The notes below the pieces were generated by a model. That model was not told the DNA's origin, did not search any database, and was given only the letters and a program-made list of their open reading frames with translations. From Photorhabdus laumondii subsp. laumondii (GTDB lineage: Bacteria > Pseudomonadota > Gammaproteobacteria > Enterobacterales > Enterobacteriaceae), in assembly GCF_003343245.1 (NCBI RefSeq), contig NZ_CP024901.1, positions 806,001-870,000 of the forward strand: DNA of 64,000 nucleotides, in the 5' to 3' direction. Shown piece by piece: positions 50,148 to 59,630 of the stretch; the first letter of the stretch is position 1; the number at the start of each line of letters is the position of its first letter. The position numbers and the translations under genes were made by a program.

Positions 50148-51503
50148 ATGAGTTTAATGACTGATATTTATGAAACTTTGTGTATTGCATCACAACCTAT
50201 GTCTGTTTCGGATTTATTGGTGGAGCATCCCTCCGTTCCTAGAAGGACTGTTCAACGTTGGCTGGGGCGACTTGTTGAAAATAAGAAAGTACAGATATTG
50301 GGTGAAGGTCGAAATCGCCGCTATGTTATCGCTACGGAGGAAACATCAGATTCAGTAGCGGATAGATCGGATAATTTCCCGAGCTATATTCCACTGTCTG
50401 AAGATAGCCAGGATATTCTTCGTTATATTGATCAACCCATCAAAGCGAGGACGCCTGTCGGTTATCAGCGAGAGTTTCTGGAATCATATGAGCCGAATGT
50501 CACTTATTATCTGTCGGTTCCAATTCGTAATCAGCTTTGGCGAATTGGAGATACGAAACAAATCTCACAGCCAGCGGGAACCTATGGTAGAGCTATCTTG
50601 GATCGTTTGCTCATTGATTTATCGTGGGCTTCAAGTTATTTGGAAGGAAACACTTACAGTCGATTGGATACGGTGAAGTTGATTGAATATGGAAAAATTG
50701 CGGTAGGAAAAAACGCGATTGAAACTCAAATGATCCTAAACCATAAAGCCGCTATTGAATTACTTGTCGATGGTATTGAGGAACTTGATTTTAATCGATA
50801 TACCGTTCTCAATTTACACAGTACATTATCTGAAAATTTATTATCTAATCCTGTCTATGAAGGACGTATCCGTCAACATCAAGTTGAAATAGGAAAAAGT
50901 GTTTTCAGACCTTTATCGGGTGAGGCCCATATCAGTGAAATTTTGGATTCGTTGCTCGGGAAAGCACGAGCTATATCAGATCCATTTGAGCAATCCTTTT
51001 TTATGATGATCCATTTGCCGTATTTACAGCCTTTTGCTGATGTCAATAAACGAACTTCCCGCCTGGCAGCTAATTTACCGTTGATTCGTTCAAATCTATG
51101 TCCGTTAACTTTTGTCGATGTACCGGAAGAGGCATATAGCCGTGCAATGCTTGGTATTTATGAAATGACCCGAGTTGAATTACTACGAGATCTTTATCTA
51201 TGGGCTTATGAGCGTTCTGCCCGAGAATATTTGGCTGTCACGCAGGGAATAACCACACCAGATCCGTTAAGATTACAATATCGAAATGTGATTAAGCAGA
51301 TCGTTTATCGGGTAGTTGCCACGCCAGAGATGGATTCAATTGACGTGATAGATAAATTAATTTCTGATGAATTAAGTCAATCTGAACGTGACACGTTAAA
51401 GGCATTAGTTATTGAGGAATTACGGCGATTACATGAAGGTGTGTTGGCAAGGTATGGTCTCCGACCTTTGCAATTTGAAAAATGGAAGCGAAAACACCGA
51501 TAG
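50148..51503 (+). CDS. Fic-family protein with winged-helix domain and non-canonical Fic motif
   Basis: The protein of about 451 residues has an N-terminal winged helix (MSVSDLLVEHPSVPRRTVQR) and then a Fic domain. The class-II-type inhibitory motif SSYLEGN is at 50631-50651. The Fic core reads HLPYLQPFADVNKRTSRLAA, where canonical Fic enzymes have HPFxxGNGRxxR. The catalytic His is Gln and the GNGR loop is VNKR, so ordinary AMP transfer is doubtful, although similar variant motifs exist in the family. The ATG at 50148 (MSLMTDIYE) or 50157 is preferred because the ORF upstream runs through the operator repeats. Confidence 0.87.
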   Translation: MSLMTDIYETLCIASQPMSVSDLLVEHPSVPRRTVQRWLGRLVENKKVQILGEGRNRRYVIATEETSDSVADRSDNFPSYIPLSEDSQDILRYIDQPIKARTPVGYQREFLESYEPNVTYYLSVPIRNQLWRIGDTKQISQPAGTYGRAILDRLLIDLSWASSYLEGNTYSRLDTVKLIEYGKIAVGKNAIETQMILNHKAAIELLVDGIEELDFNRYTVLNLHSTLSENLLSNPVYEGRIRQHQVEIGKSVFRPLSGEAHISEILDSLLGKARAISDPFEQSFFMMIHLPYLQPFADVNKRTSRLAANLPLIRSNLCPLTFVDVPEEAYSRAMLGIYEMTRVELLRDLYLWAYERSAREYLAVTQGITTPDPLRLQYRNVIKQIVYRVVATPEMDSIDVIDKLISDELSQSERDTLKALVIEELRRLHEGVLARYGLRPLQFEKWKRKHR

Positions 51504-52024
51504 TCTTTGTATTGACGCTATTGAATGGCTGCATGGTCATAAAAAATTTCCGGATTAATTACGTCATTATCTTAGATAAGCGATTAATTAGCTCTTTTGT
51601 TATGCCGCCGCATTAGGGATTAAACCTATGCAGATAAGAATTAAAAGCGATTTGTGGAATAATTGTAATTGACATCGCTAAACACCCATCAGTACTTTCA
51701 TCTTACCTTGGCCTGACATCATATACGCAGGGTTATCAGTGTAAATGAACCTTTGGTAAAACGGGTATGGACCTTACATGTAATTATCTTTATTTATCAT
51801 ATAGATGAGTATAGGTTGGCTACCCGGTCAAACGGTTCCTTGGCACTACGATGTTACTTTAATTCTGGCTTAATGCTCAGAGATAGGCCAAAAATTCGTC
51901 TGTTTAGATAGTGAGTTTTTATACAGAATTATCCTAAAAAAACAGAAACTAGTATTTTTATGATCTAAATTTTCGCATTATGTTCTAAAAATAGGTAAAA
52001 GAGATGTTCAAGTAAGGATTTTAG
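51504..52024. other. 520-bp intergenic region upstream of cas3
   Basis: No gene is visible. It should contain the cas operon promoter. A strong aaggatttt ribosome-binding site lies immediately before the cas3 ATG. Confidence 0.45.
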
Positions 52025-54742
52025 ATGGAAATGCCAATTTATTTTCAATACTGGGGTAAGGCGAAGCGAGTCTTAGAGATTGATAGTGCCGATTATCATC
52101 TACTTCCTTACCATTGTTTAGATGTTGCTGCGGTAGGAATGCAGTTACTCTCTTTAGAAAGATCGTTAACTAGAGATCTTGCTAGCTTTTTAGCGTTATC
52201 TACGCAGCAGTTACGAAGCATGGTCTCTTTTATATTGGCTTTGCACGATATTGGTAAATTTGCCTCTGCTTTTCAAAAATTACTTCCCGGTTTGGCAGTC
52301 GGTCTGCATCGACCAGATTGCCCCAAAGAGTATGATGGCCGTTATTTTTGTCATGATCGTATAGGGTTGTATTTCTGGGAAAATATCAAAGCAGAGTTAC
52401 TTAATAGACTCGTTAATATTGAAGGTGCTGAGCACAGAGAACAGCGAGAGATGTTTGATACCTTAATGGTATTCATTGATTGTGTATTAGGACATCACGG
52501 CCGGCCAATTGATAAAACAGGCTATAGAGCGATTAAACATTTTACTGAACCTCATAATTTTAATGCTGCCGCCCTCTTTGCACATCATTTGGTTGAATTA
52601 TTTCAACCTGAGTTTCCCATTGAAAAATTACAATCCAAAGAGTGGCGAAGGCGACTGGAACAAGTGAGCTGGCAGTTTGCTGGTATTGCAATATTGGCGG
52701 ATTGGATTGGTTCTGATAGCCATTATTTTACGTATCAATCTAAACCTATGCCGTTAACAGATTATTGGAAACATGCTCAAGCAATGGCAAAAAAAGCGGT
52801 TATGGCGATAAATTTAGGGAGACCGCCGGTAGTCAAGCCGTTTATTTCTATTCAGGAATATTACGGTTTTGCTGCAACACCATTGCAACAGTGGGCCGAA
52901 TCAATACCTGTAGATGATTCTCCTCAGCTATTTATTTTAGAAGATGTTACTGGAGCGGGTAAAACAGAAGCGGCGCTTGCTCTTACACATCGTTTGATGC
53001 AGGCAAAAGCCGCTGATGGTTTTTATTTCGGTTTGCCTACAATAGCGTCTTCTAATGCAATATTTAGCCGGATTGCTCAACATTACCAGCAAATGCTCTT
53101 GACAGAGGATGACAGTAAACCAAATATCGTTTTAGCTCATGGTACGTGGGGGATGAATAATCAATTTCATGAACCCGTTTTAGCGTTAGGTCATCCAGAT
53201 AGAAACGATGGTAAAACAGATATCGCTGCTTCAGCGCAGTGTAATCAATGGTTAGCTGACCCACGTAAGCAGGCACTGTTAGCGCCTGCCGGAATCGGAG
53301 CGATTGATCAGGCTTTATTGGCTGTATTACCAAGGCGCTATCAATCATTAAGATTATTTGGGCTTAATCGTAAAGTATTAATCGTTGATGAGGTTCATGC
53401 GGCTGATGAATTTATGTTTAATTTACTGGAAAATTTATTAGCGCTGCATCTTTATCAGGGCGGTTCAGCTGTTTTATTGACAGCAACATTGACCTTTAAA
53501 CAGCGTCAACGTTTAACGGATATTTGGCTAAATGTTGGCGGGTTGAGTTCTCAATTATTGCAAAAAAATGATTTTCCTTTAGCAACCAAAATAAGTTTAA
53601 ATGCCATATTGCCCGTTATTGAACAACCGTTATCAAGCCGAAAAGATGTTAGCCGGGAAATCAAAGTTGATTTCTTAAATAGCGTTGGCAGTTGTGTTGA
53701 AAAGGTATTAGCCGCCATTGTACAAGGGCAATGTGTCGTTTGGATACGAAATACAGTAGATGATGCTATTGAGGCTTATCAGACACTGCGAAGTTTACTT
53801 ACTGAACCTGAGCGTTGTCTGTTATTTCATAGCCAGTTTATATTGCAACACCGAAAAGAGATTGAAGATCATGTATTGACTATTTTTGATAAAAATAGTC
53901 ATGGTGAATTGCGGCGGGGCAAAGCATTAATTACCACACAGATATTCCAGGCGAGTTTAGATACTGATGCCGATGTCATGATTTCAGATCTTTGCCCTAT
54001 TGATGATCTCATTCAGCGAGCCGGGCGCTTGCATCGCCATACTCGCGATAGTGATGGTATTTATCGATGGGGTATTAAAGATTCACGTCCTACACCCATA
54101 TTGTTTATCCATGCGCCTGAATGGCGGGAGCAACCTGGATCAGATTGGCTAAGCCATAATTTTCGTAACACACAATATGTTTATCGCTCGCCTGTACGTT
54201 TGTGGTTAACCATGCGCATATTGAGAAAACTGGGTGCTATACGTATGCCTGCGGAAACACGCCAATTAATTGATGCGGTTTATGGTCATGCTTATGAGCA
54301 AGCACCGGAAGTGTTAAAGTATCAAGAGAATGAATTAATTGATGAGGAGCGAAGTCAGGCAGCTAAAGCTAAGTCTTATTGGTTACAGTGGCAATTATAT
54401 GGTTATTGTGATCGAAGTGCTGATCATTGGTATGAGGATGATTCAGATATTAATGCTCGCTACAGTGATATTGAAACTGTTGAGGTATTATTATTGAAAA
54501 AAGGGGATTCAGGACAACTTGTACCTTGGGTAAATTCAGCCGAATTTTCAGTGTCACTGAGTACGATTAAATTATCCAGAAATAAGTATGCGGATAAATT
54601 AGCCCCAATTCCAACAAAATTAATACCTGCTCTCAATGCATTGCAACAGAGATATTACCAAGTTAGATATTTGCAACCTTGGTTGCCAGATCAAGATCCG
54701 AATTTTACTTATTCTTCAACAATAGGCTTTTGTGAAAGATAA
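52025..54742 (+). CDS. cas3: CRISPR-associated nuclease/helicase Cas3 (type I-E)
   Basis: Cas3 is the HD nuclease-helicase that degrades DNA marked by Cascade. The 905-residue protein has an N-terminal HD domain (LALHDIGKFASAFQ near 75, HDRIGLYFWE, VLGHHGRPI). The SF2 helicase follows, with Walker A EDVTGAGKTEAALAL near 315, LIVDEVHAADEF (DEVH box), LLTATLTF, and motif VI LIQRAGRLHRHTRD. All catalytic motifs I can check are intact. It starts the operon cas3-casABCDE. Confidence 0.95.
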   Translation: MEMPIYFQYWGKAKRVLEIDSADYHLLPYHCLDVAAVGMQLLSLERSLTRDLASFLALSTQQLRSMVSFILALHDIGKFASAFQKLLPGLAVGLHRPDCPKEYDGRYFCHDRIGLYFWENIKAELLNRLVNIEGAEHREQREMFDTLMVFIDCVLGHHGRPIDKTGYRAIKHFTEPHNFNAAALFAHHLVELFQPEFPIEKLQSKEWRRRLEQVSWQFAGIAILADWIGSDSHYFTYQSKPMPLTDYWKHAQAMAKKAVMAINLGRPPVVKPFISIQEYYGFAATPLQQWAESIPVDDSPQLFILEDVTGAGKTEAALALTHRLMQAKAADGFYFGLPTIASSNAIFSRIAQHYQQMLLTEDDSKPNIVLAHGTWGMNNQFHEPVLALGHPDRNDGKTDIAASAQCNQWLADPRKQALLAPAGIGAIDQALLAVLPRRYQSLRLFGLNRKVLIVDEVHAADEFMFNLLENLLALHLYQGGSAVLLTATLTFKQRQRLTDIWLNVGGLSSQLLQKNDFPLATKISLNAILPVIEQPLSSRKDVSREIKVDFLNSVGSCVEKVLAAIVQGQCVVWIRNTVDDAIEAYQTLRSLLTEPERCLLFHSQFILQHRKEIEDHVLTIFDKNSHGELRRGKALITTQIFQASLDTDADVMISDLCPIDDLIQRAGRLHRHTRDSDGIYRWGIKDSRPTPILFIHAPEWREQPGSDWLSHNFRNTQYVYRSPVRLWLTMRILRKLGAIRMPAETRQLIDAVYGHAYEQAPEVLKYQENELIDEERSQAAKAKSYWLQWQLYGYCDRSADHWYEDDSDINARYSDIETVEVLLLKKGDSGQLVPWVNSAEFSVSLSTIKLSRNKYADKLAPIPTKLIPALNALQQRYYQVRYLQPWLPDQDPNFTYSSTIGFCER

Positions 54743-54756
54743 AAGCAGGAGGTGTT

Positions 54757-56361
54757 ATGAACTTAGTTCAGGACCCGTGGTTGCCCTTTCGGTTGCGTGA
54801 TGGCAGTGAAAAAGTACTGCCCATTAATGCGATATGTGATCATGATGTTATGGACTTTGCTTTACCGCGAGCTGATTTTCAAGGAGCAGCTTGCCAATTT
54901 GCCATTGGTTTATTACAAACCGTTTTTGCGCCGGAAGATAAATATCAATGGCATGCTCTCTATGAAACATCACCTGATAAGAAGGTATTACAACAAAATT
55001 TTAATAAAGTGATACATGCTTTTAATGTTACCGGTATAGGGCCTCTTTTTATGCAGGATTTTGATCCGCTGCAAACAGTAAAATCAACCACTGTAGCTGG
55101 ATTGTTAATTGAAGCACCGGGAGCGAATGGTTTAAGACTGAATACGGATCATTTCATTAAACGTGGCATCGGAGATGTGATGTCTCTTGAAATGGCGACT
55201 TTGGCACTGTTTACCTTACAAATTAATGCACCGTCAGGAGGGGTGGGACATCGAGTCGGATTACGAGGTGGGGGACCATTAACCACGTTAGTGGTGCCGC
55301 AACAAACCGATGCCACATTATGGCAAAAACTGTGGTTAAACGTTATTAGTCGAAGTGAATGGCATTATTCAGAACCTGATTTAACCAGTGCTCAGGTTTT
55401 TCCCTGGTTAGCGCCAACAAAAGTGAGTGTTAATGAAGGGACAGAAATTCATGCTACGGATGTGCATCCCTTACATATGTATTGGGCAATGCCGAGACGT
55501 ATACGTCTTATAGTGGAAAAGGGTGAGAATATTTGCAAAATTTCAGGTAAATATTCTGAGTTCACTGTCTCTGAATATCGGGCACAAAACTATGGCGGCA
55601 ATTATACCGGTAATTGGAGCCATCCGTTAACGCCCTATAAATGGGATCCTAAAAAACTAACACCACCCTTATCGATTAAAGGCCAACCGGGAGGGGTGAC
55701 ATATAAAATTTGGGATGCTTTAGTCTTTACCAGCCATGAGAGTGGACAGCGTTGTGCGCCGGTTGTAAGCCATTTTTACTCTTTATGTTGTCATTTTGCT
55801 GAACTCCGAAGGGTAATGCCTCGTCTGTGGGTGTTTGGCTACGATATGGATAATATGAAAGCACGTTGTTGGTATTCTGTCACTGTGCCGTTGTTTTTTG
55901 TCTTATTTGAACAACAGGAAAAGATTCTATATCAAGTCAAAGAGCTACAAAAGCTGGCAATCAATATGATTTGGCTATGCCGGAATCAAATAAAAGCGGC
56001 TTGGTTTGAAAAGCCCGTTGATGTGAAAGGAGACACTTCCTTTATTGACCTGACTTTTTGGCAACAAAGTGAATCGCTATTTTTTTCTGTGGTGCATCAA
56101 CTTATCGATAATGCAAATTCCGATGCGCCGTTTCTGACACCAGAACAGGCCAAACATTGGCTCAATACCTTGCGTTATCTCTGTAGAGATTTATTTGATG
56201 AATATGTTGCTTTATCTGAATTAGGAAATGAGCGTTCAATAGCGAAACGTATGAAAGCGCGTCAGCAGTTAATTATCGGGTTATATGGACAAAAAGCGTT
56301 AAAAGAGATCAAAACATTTATCACTAATCATCATATTCACTCCGGGAAAGAGGAGGTGTAA
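54757..56361 (+). CDS. casA: Cascade large subunit Cse1 (CasA, Cas8e)
   Basis: Cse1 recognises the PAM and recruits Cas3. The 534-residue protein begins NLVQDPWLPFRLRDGSEKVL, the family start, and contains NAPSGGVGHRVGLRGGGPLT and the Trp/His-rich HATDVHPLHMYWAMPRRIRL. An aggaggt ribosome-binding site precedes the ATG. Its stop overlaps the cse2 start (TAATG). Confidence 0.95.
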   Translation: MNLVQDPWLPFRLRDGSEKVLPINAICDHDVMDFALPRADFQGAACQFAIGLLQTVFAPEDKYQWHALYETSPDKKVLQQNFNKVIHAFNVTGIGPLFMQDFDPLQTVKSTTVAGLLIEAPGANGLRLNTDHFIKRGIGDVMSLEMATLALFTLQINAPSGGVGHRVGLRGGGPLTTLVVPQQTDATLWQKLWLNVISRSEWHYSEPDLTSAQVFPWLAPTKVSVNEGTEIHATDVHPLHMYWAMPRRIRLIVEKGENICKISGKYSEFTVSEYRAQNYGGNYTGNWSHPLTPYKWDPKKLTPPLSIKGQPGGVTYKIWDALVFTSHESGQRCAPVVSHFYSLCCHFAELRRVMPRLWVFGYDMDNMKARCWYSVTVPLFFVLFEQQEKILYQVKELQKLAINMIWLCRNQIKAAWFEKPVDVKGDTSFIDLTFWQQSESLFFSVVHQLIDNANSDAPFLTPEQAKHWLNTLRYLCRDLFDEYVALSELGNERSIAKRMKARQQLIIGLYGQKALKEIKTFITNHHIHSGKEEV

Positions 56362-56942
56362 TGGACAGTAAGAGTGAAATCATATTATTGCATTGGTGGC
56401 AAAGTATGTTTATGTCACCAAAACAGCTAAAAGAGAAAGGTATTATTCCAGCCCCTTCTACTTATAGAGCTCAGTTAAAGCGCTGTGACAGTGTTGAGAT
56501 GGCTATGTTAACTGAAGGCTTTCGGGCTTTATGGCTCAGCTTACCTGATGAAATTAGTTTGTCGGATAATCCGATAAAATTGGAATATTGGGCCACGATG
56601 GCGGTGGCATTAGTTCATGTTAAAAACAACAGTGATATCAAATTGGCGGTAGCGGCGGGTAAGAAAGGAGGAGGAAATAAACCGGTGGTCAGTGAATTAA
56701 GATTTTCACAATTACAAAATGCTAAAACACCGAATGAATTATTACGTCGATTATGTCGGGTTTTACAGCAAATCAAAGGCAATATTTCTGTTTTGGCTTT
56801 AGCGCGGGATATTGAGGAGTGGTTTGCTGAATATGAGCAATTACGACCATGCAAGGCGGATAGGCGTATCAAAGTGAGGTGGGGTATGGATTATTACCGT
56901 GCTGCTAGTGGTAAATCGGTTGATTTATCGGATTTTCATTAA
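56361..56942 (+). CDS. casB: Cascade small subunit Cse2 (CasB)
   Basis: This 193-residue alpha-helical protein of the Cse2 family forms the Cascade belly with two copies. Recognisable segments are RAQLKRCDSVEMAMLTEGF near 33, FSQLQNAKTPNELLRRLCRV near 114 and the basic C-terminus RRIKVRWGMDYYRA. It begins on the cse1 stop codon and precedes cas7 by 20 nt. Confidence 0.92.
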   Translation: MDSKSEIILLHWWQSMFMSPKQLKEKGIIPAPSTYRAQLKRCDSVEMAMLTEGFRALWLSLPDEISLSDNPIKLEYWATMAVALVHVKNNSDIKLAVAAGKKGGGNKPVVSELRFSQLQNAKTPNELLRRLCRVLQQIKGNISVLALARDIEEWFAEYEQLRPCKADRRIKVRWGMDYYRAASGKSVDLSDFH

Positions 56943-56962
56943 TTGAGTTTAGGATGATTATT

Positions 56963-57997
56963 ATGAGTCAGTTTATTCAATTACACCTATTAACTTCCTA
57001 TGCGCCATCTAATCTGAATCGTGATGATTTAGGCCGGCCTAAGACAGCGAAAATGGGCGGTTTTGAACGTTTACGTGTGAGTTCTCAAAGTTTAAAACGT
57101 CACTGGCGTACTTCTGAATTGTTTGAACAGGTGCTATCAGAGAATATTGGTATTCGCACCAAGCGACTGGGTATCAAGGTATTTGAAGCGTTGATCAAGG
57201 CTGGAGTGAAAGAAAAATCGGCTAGAGCATTGGCTATGACTATTGCTGGTGTTTTTGGCAAAACGAAAAAAGATGCTTTAGAAATTGAACAATTGGCGCA
57301 TATCAGCCCGGAAGAGCAACAATCTGTTATGTCGTTGATTGCGGTGCTGGCGGAAGAAAACCGGGCACCAACGCCTGAAGAGCTTAATTTATTAAAAACT
57401 AAGCAAACCGCGGTGGATATTGCTTTATTTGGTCGGATGTTAGCTTCAAGTCCGGCATTTAACGTCGAGGCTGCCTGTCAGGTCGCTCATGCTATTAGTG
57501 TACATAGTGTGGTTATTGAAGATGATTATTTTACAGCGGTGGATGATTTAAATGATGGTAAGGAAGATACGGGATCGGCCCATATAGGGGAATTGGGTTT
57601 TGCCGCCGCGCTGTTTTACAGTTATATCTGCATTAATAAAACGCAATTAATAAAAAATTTGGATGGTGATGAAGCCCTGGCTAATAAAGCGATTAAAGCA
57701 TTAACAGAAGCCGCTGTGAAAGTATCGCCTGCGGGTAAACAAAATAGTTTTGCTTCTCGTGCTTATGCCAGTTTTGCTCTCATTGAGAAAGGCGAGCAAC
57801 AACCTCGTTCTTTATCTGTTGCATTTTTAAAGCCTATTAATGACAGCGACCAGGGCTCATCGGCAATTAATGCATTAGAAAGCCAAATGCGCAATATTGA
57901 TCTGGTTTACGGTACTTGTGCCGATGACCGCTATAAATTCAACACATTCACTGGGGAAGGAACTTTGGCCGAACTGCTTGAATTTGCTGCACAGTAA
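56963..57997 (+). CDS. casC: Cascade backbone subunit Cas7 (CasC, Cse4)
   Basis: Cas7e forms the six-copy crRNA-binding backbone. The N-terminus FIQLHLLTSYAPSNLNRDDL and KMGGFERLRVSSQSLKRHWR is diagnostic. The 344-residue length is near the E. coli value (363). I chose the ATG at 56963 (MSQFIQ) because tagga lies 8 nt upstream; an ATG at 56954 sits within that site. Confidence 0.95.
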   Translation: MSQFIQLHLLTSYAPSNLNRDDLGRPKTAKMGGFERLRVSSQSLKRHWRTSELFEQVLSENIGIRTKRLGIKVFEALIKAGVKEKSARALAMTIAGVFGKTKKDALEIEQLAHISPEEQQSVMSLIAVLAEENRAPTPEELNLLKTKQTAVDIALFGRMLASSPAFNVEAACQVAHAISVHSVVIEDDYFTAVDDLNDGKEDTGSAHIGELGFAAALFYSYICINKTQLIKNLDGDEALANKAIKALTEAAVKVSPAGKQNSFASRAYASFALIEKGEQQPRSLSVAFLKPINDSDQGSSAINALESQMRNIDLVYGTCADDRYKFNTFTGEGTLAELLEFAAQ

Positions 57998-58007
57998 TGG
58001 GGGCAAA

Positions 58008-58754
58008 ATGAAAGCATATTTAGTCTTCCGATTATATGGCCCGATGGCAAGTTGGGGACAACCTGCGGTTGGGGGAGAAAGGCCAACGGAATTGTATCCT
58101 GGTCGCTCGGCGATTTTGGGGTTATTAGGCGCAGCGCTAGGTATTCAACGAGATAATGAGTCTGAATTAGCAAAATTACAAAAAAGTGTGTTAATTGCCA
58201 TTAAGCAGACCGTTCCCGGCTCTTTAATGCGTGATTATCATACGACGCAGGTGCCGACGCACAATAATAATGTGGTTCATCAGAACCGTAAAAGTGAATT
58301 AAGGTCAGATAAACTTAATACCATACTGTCTAATCGTGATTATCGTTGTGATGGTATTTGGATCGTTGCTATTACATTAACTGAACACGCTTGTTTTACG
58401 CTTGAACGATTCCGGGATGCTTTACTTAAGCCCGTATTTATCTTGCATCTTGGACGTAAATCTTGCCCGCTTGCTTTGCCTCTCAGCCCTAAACTCATTA
58501 CGTCATCGGCATTAAAAATGGCATTGGATATCTCTTTTCCACCGCTGATTCATTCTGATAGCGAAGATAAGTTATGGCTAGGTGCAAACGGTATTGTGAC
58601 TTATTTTTGGGAGGGAAATAAAGATGAAATTATCTCTTCAAATATTTTAATCAGTCATCCTTGGGATGAGCCGATTAACCGGGGGCGTTGGCAATTCCGG
58701 CAACGTACTATGTATCAACTTTCTATCGAGGAGGGTGTTGATGTATTTGTCTAA
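58008..58754 (+). CDS. casD: Cascade subunit Cas5e (CasD)
   Basis: Cas5e caps the crRNA 5' handle. The 248-residue protein opens KAYLVFRLYGPMASWGQ with the G-rich PTELYPGRSAILGLLGAALG, both typical. The ATG at 58008 follows the cas7 stop by 10 nt; the longer frame inside cas7 is excluded because the family starts here. It overlaps cas6e by 14 nt. Confidence 0.95.
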   Translation: MKAYLVFRLYGPMASWGQPAVGGERPTELYPGRSAILGLLGAALGIQRDNESELAKLQKSVLIAIKQTVPGSLMRDYHTTQVPTHNNNVVHQNRKSELRSDKLNTILSNRDYRCDGIWIVAITLTEHACFTLERFRDALLKPVFILHLGRKSCPLALPLSPKLITSSALKMALDISFPPLIHSDSEDKLWLGANGIVTYFWEGNKDEIISSNILISHPWDEPINRGRWQFRQRTMYQLSIEEGVDVFV

Positions 58755-59415
58755 AATTGTGCTTCGGCAATCGAGTCAAACAGCAAATATATTAGCAAAA
58801 TTGAGTGCAAATGGCGTTTATACTTCTCATCAATTGTTATGGAAATTGTTTTCAACAGACGAAAAACGGCAATTTCTATTTCGGGAAGAGATCGGAATAA
58901 TGGGATTACCTGTATTCTATGTTTTATCTAAAACCTCGCCTCAAACTGAGTCACCATTGTTTGAGGTGGAAACGAAAGCATTTTATCCTCAATTGAAGGA
59001 GGGGCAGCGTTTAGCTTTCAAATTGCGCGTTAATCCAACGATCTGTATTACTGATCCTTCTGGAAAACGTCAGCGTCATGATGTCTTGATGCATGCTAAG
59101 TTTCAGGCAAAACAGCAAGGTGAAACGGAACAGGGGAAAATAAAAGCTATGATGGAGAATGCTGCCCGTAATTGGCTGTTAAACCATCGTCGTATGCAGC
59201 AGTGGGGTATTCAGTTTGACAATTTACTGGATATTGAAGGTTATACTCAGCATCGAAGTGTAAAAAAGCAGGGGCAAAAAATACAATTTTCCAGTGTAGA
59301 TTTTCAAGGGCTTCTGACGATTACCAATGGTGAGCTATATTTGGAACAGTATGCAAAAGGCTTTGGTCGTGCTAAAGCGATGGGATGCGGATTGATGTTA
59401 ATCAGAACAGTATAA
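58741..59415 (+). CDS. casE: CRISPR RNA endonuclease Cas6e (CasE)
   Basis: Cas6e cleaves pre-crRNA at the repeat hairpin and stays bound to it. The 224-residue protein begins MYLSKIVLRQSSQT, has the likely catalytic His in VYTSHQLLWKLF and ends with the G-rich loop GFGRAKAMGCGLMLI. The start at 58741 overlaps cas5e. Its TAA stop overlaps the ATG of the cas1 remnant that follows. Confidence 0.95.
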   Translation: MYLSKIVLRQSSQTANILAKLSANGVYTSHQLLWKLFSTDEKRQFLFREEIGIMGLPVFYVLSKTSPQTESPLFEVETKAFYPQLKEGQRLAFKLRVNPTICITDPSGKRQRHDVLMHAKFQAKQQGETEQGKIKAMMENAARNWLLNHRRMQQWGIQFDNLLDIEGYTQHRSVKKQGQKIQFSSVDFQGLLTITNGELYLEQYAKGFGRAKAMGCGLMLIRTV

Positions 59416-59518
59416 TGGCATGGATGTCATTTAAATTTATTTTTGTTGAAGATCGTAATGCAATATTCTTTGTTGTATGAGGATATTGATGTTAAAGGTA
59501 GCAAATTCGCTGTTGTTA
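59415..59518 (+). pseudogene. cas1: cas1 remnant (N-terminal stub, frameshifted)
   Basis: The ATG overlaps the cas6e stop (taATG), the usual spot for cas1. The first frame reads MAWMSFKFIFVEDRNAIFFV. Shifting frame near 59476 continues YEDIDVKGSKFAVV. E. coli Cas1 begins MTWLPLNPIPLKDRVSMIFL followed by QYGQIDVIDGAFVLI, so the two segments align without large gaps over about 35 residues. After that the similarity ends and the CRISPR array starts about 110 bp on. The frameshift and truncation make it non-functional. Confidence 0.75.
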
Positions 59519-59630
59519 GGCGTTCGTGTTATGCTTCAAAAGCATGGTAAAAAGTGATATTGCTAACTAATATCATCCTGTAGAGTAAGGCGTAGTTGTT
59601 ACTCTTGGAAATATTGATAAAATAATTACC
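59519..59630 (+). other. short leader-like region before the array
   Basis: This region of about 110 bp lies between the cas1 stub and the first repeat and is moderately AT-rich. It may contain what remains of the leader. No cas2 similarity is recognised in it. Confidence 0.4.
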
